From Cerioporus squamosus (Eukaryota > Basidiomycota > Agaricomycetes > Polyporales > Polyporaceae), in the NCBI GenBank assembly GCA_022592435.1, contig JABYQS010000042.1, positions 180,799 to 244,798 on the forward strand: 64,000 nucleotides of DNA, read 5' to 3'. The notes beneath the pieces are model-generated. The model was not told where the DNA came from. It ran no database searches and worked only from the letters and a program-made list of their open reading frames with translations. Shown here piece by piece: positions 61,536 through 64,000 of the stretch; position 1 is the first letter of the stretch; every line of letters begins with the position of its first letter. The position numbers were made by a program, and so were the translations under genes.

Positions 61536-62224
61536 ATGAGCAATAAAGGACGGTCAACACCTCGCGTCGTCTGCTGCGCCATCCCGATCGCCCGAGCTGC
61601 AGGCAAAGTCCTCGTCATTACAAGTCGAAAACGGCCAAATAACTGGGTCTGTGAGTACTGCCTCATCCTCGCCTCCTCCCATCTCTTCCCCAGTGCTCCC
61701 TTTCAACGGAATGCTGACCATTCGCTTTTGGTACCACCCTTTCGCCACAAATCATCGGTTATCCAGTGCCCAAAGGAGGTTGGGAGCCGTCGGACGGGGT
61801 GCTAGAAGCAGCAGCCTCGCGGGAAGCCTTGGAAGAAGGTCTCACCCTTTGTCCATCCGTCTACCGTCCCCATTCCTGACCATTCGCTTTCATCCTCTGC
61901 CCCCCATGCCCATCCCTGTGACGCCGTGTTGCTGCTTCCGTGCGCAACCGCGTTCTTCCCCGTGCATGCATTTGTGCATCGTCTCCTTTCCCTCTCGCAG
62001 CGGGCGTGCGCGGCACAATAACGCGCTTCGTGACAACAATACCGTCGGCGTCATCAACGTACCACTTCTACGAGCTCGACGTGCAGGGCCTTGACGCGGA
62101 GTGGTTAGAAAGCAAGGAGAGGCGGAGGGAGTGGGTGGACTACGCCGAGGCGTCGAGAAGGCTCGCTTGGAAAGCTGAGCTTGTACAGGGCTTGTCCCTC
62201 TCCTCTCTCGCGCCCAAGCGGTGA
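61536..62224 (+). CDS. Nudix hydrolase, diphosphoinositol-polyphosphate phosphohydrolase type
   Basis: Predicted to hydrolyse inositol pyrophosphates and diadenosine polyphosphates (Aps1/DIPP group). Exons 61536-61650, 61767-61838, 62001-62224; 136 residues. RVVCCAIPI and VLVITSRKRPNNWVLPKGGWE precede the Nudix box, which is split by intron 2 inside REALEEAGV. The box reads GGWEPSDGVLEAAASREALEE; compared with animal DIPPs it has Gly where the first box Glu usually stands and one extra residue after GGWE, while the metal-binding REALEE is intact. TTYHFYEL-type sequence and ERRREWVDYAEA follow, and it ends SLSSLAPKR. Same architecture as other fungal DIPPs. Confidence 0.92.
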
Positions 62225-63781
62225 TCGCAGGTGAGTGCACGTTTGTTTGCTGCTCCTGCGGAAGATTGAAGGGAATGCGGTAGACGATCCACGACGCGGC
62301 GAGACCCAAGGACGACCGCTCAACCGCTCATACCTGAAAAGTACGCACGACGTCGGCCGATCCTATGTGCGCAGGCAACGACGCAGTACTGCGCACCCGC
62401 CATCGTCCCATCGTCCTCGCTCATCTGCCACGACCATCTGCTACGTATCTGACAGACATTCGCCCGCTTTCTGCTATCGACTGTTCCGCACGTCCCACAC
62501 CCATTGCCATTGTAGAGTTGTCACCACTACACTATATGTTCATTGTCCCTGCTCATCCGTCCACTCACCAAGCTTCTTCCCATCTCGCGAACCATATACT
62601 GTACCATCCGACGCGTTTAATCCACCCCGTATACCTCACTGCCCTCATCTCTTCGATCCACAGCGCGCGCCGTCTTTCCTCAGCGTCATCATCGGGCGCA
62701 CGCCGTAGACAGTACAAATTGGTTCGCGTTGAGAGTAGCATTTTGTACACTAGTCCTCCGCGTCGAGCTTTCCTCGATGTTAGTCCTGCTCTATAGTATA
62801 GATCCGGAGCTTGGTTCGCCATTCCACGATCTTCCTAGGGCTATGTCTGCAGCCGCCACGACCGTGTCCGGTGCGCACACGTCAGCGCGCCGAGCGGGCT
62901 ACTCGGTGACGACCTCTTTCATCCCTCCATTTCTGTCCGTTTTGCTCACAGTCACCACTCAGGCAGGTGTTTCGCAGGCCGACGCGTTCCTGGTGGTGGA
63001 TGCATCATGCGGAGGCCGACCCGCCGAGGGTGAGCTCATCAGCTTCATCGTCGTGGATACGTGTCCTCCGACGGCAACGCGAAGCTCGAACTGCTGCATC
63101 CTCAGCTCCTTTAGCTATCAACCTGCCCTTCCGGAGTCCGGTCACCACACTTCGAACGTCGTATCCCGACGCGAATGTACGATAACGCATCAAAGCTTTT
63201 GAGGCCTCTGGAGACCTATGCATTACACCGTCGAGCGGACCACTGACGGCGAGTACATGGCCGACGTCGGACGCGCATATATGCGCCCGCTATCTCTCCG
63301 CCTGCCACATGGCGAATGCATGCGGGGGAGTGCCTGGCAAATCTCCATCATCTCACCCCGTGGCACCCAACGTCAGGCATCACCACGTCGCCCACCCACC
63401 TCATCTGCGCAGACCACCGCTCGGAGTCGCTCAAGCACAATCCCCACCGCTCGCTGTCGGCGTTATCGAGTTATCTCTCGTGGCACCGTGCACGGCGCGC
63501 CGACCTCTGGCGCTCGCGATACACAATATGTACGGGCTGCACTGGTACGCTCGGCTGCCCACTGCTCCGACTGACAGTGATACAGCACGGGGCTCAGTAG
63601 TGGCATGCCGTGAACAGGGGCAGATATAAGACGGACGTCTCGCGATGCCGCACGCCTGTCTCCTCCGCCGTCGCCCGTCACTCGACTAGGACCCGCCCCT
63701 TACGCGTCCTGCTGTCTTGAGCACACGCACGGTCCGCATTGATCACAAGCAAAGGAGCAAGCCCCGAGGACCAAGAAAAGA
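62225..63781. other. Unassigned 1.56 kb before the phosphatase gene
   Basis: Includes a C/T-rich stretch (62380-62680) and a hydrophobic-looking frame at 62843-63202 (starting MSAAATTVSGAHTSARR). Several frames are open in parallel and I recognise no family, so it may be a decayed or unknown gene. No transposon ends or RNA genes were found. Confidence 0.35.
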
Positions 63782-64000
63782 ATGAAGCTCGCGATCGTGC
63801 ATGTTGCCGCTGCGCTTGTCGCCCTCGCGCGCGCGGCACCGGAGCCCCGCTCGTTCGACTACGCGACGCATCTGGGCAACCTCTCCCCGTACTTCAAGGC
63901 CCCTGTGCCGAGCGGGATTAAGGAGACGCTCCCGGATGACTGTACGGTCGACCAGGTCATGCTTGTATGTCTTTGCTTTCTCTCCCTTCAAATCGCGCTC
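63782..64000 (+). CDS. Secreted histidine-acid phosphatase (phytase-like), 5' end
   Basis: Only the first exon (63782-63964) and the beginning of an intron (GTATGT) are inside the window. MKLAIVHVAAALVALARAAPEPR is a signal peptide. SPYFKAPVPSGIKETLPDDCTVDQVML is the block that stands directly before the catalytic RHGxRxP in clade-2 histidine phosphatases of basidiomycetes; the catalytic motif itself must lie beyond the right edge. Phytase, other inositol-phosphate phosphatase and general acid phosphatase activities cannot be told apart from this part. Confidence 0.8.
   Translation, partial: MKLAIVHVAAALVALARAAPEPRSFDYATHLGNLSPYFKAPVPSGIKETLPDDCTVDQVMLVCLCFLSLQIAL

Overview
The window is nuclear DNA of a filamentous basidiomycete, most likely a wood-decay agaricomycete of the Polyporales type. 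The evidence is GC-rich coding sequence, many short GT-AG introns (mostly 50-70 nt) that split genes into up to 14 exons, CT(A/G)AC branch sites, close head-to-head genes, and agaricomycete-style proteins. There are no operons or bacterial signals. The genus call is inference.

Layout. 0-4.5 kb: branchpoint-binding protein (minus, cut by the left edge) diverging from the TFIIH helicase XPB/Ssl2. 8.4-9.3 kb: a small bZIP factor. 11.6-18.0 kb: uracil-DNA glycosylase (minus) next to dolichol kinase (plus). 18.3-24.5 kb: a GAF hybrid histidine kinase. 26.1-30.3 kb: a membrane SH3 protein (minus) diverging from the ASTRA subunit Asa1, followed by an intron-containing tRNA-His(GTG) on the minus strand. 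30.9-32.3 kb: an arrestin-fold protein. 33.35-33.90 kb: a complete-looking MITE. 35.6-39.0 kb: PPIL3-type cyclophilin (minus) diverging from a divergent G-alpha. 40.2-45.1 kb: three minus-strand housekeeping genes (Rtt106-like chaperone, actin-capping beta, Tan1).

45.3-57.8 kb is the accessory part. Four PDP-type PP2C phosphatase paralogues share one four-exon structure and carry different losses in the metal-site motifs. The last two are interleaved with Ser-rich genes and with two copies of an HD-hydrolase locus, one intact and one wrecked. This is best read as a tandem duplication of a PP2C / Ser-rich / HD block followed by decay of one HD copy. 58.0-62.2 kb: a secretory-pathway ZIP zinc transporter and a Nudix (diphosphoinositol polyphosphate) hydrolase. 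The right edge cuts a secreted histidine-acid phosphatase.

Quality warning: three conserved genes (BBP, XPB, histidine kinase) each show one apparent single-base indel in a conserved or linker segment, two of them in G runs. Assembly or base-call error is a serious possibility. Protein-family calls come from recognising motifs by eye; no search was run. Splice sites were placed by hand and may be off by a base.
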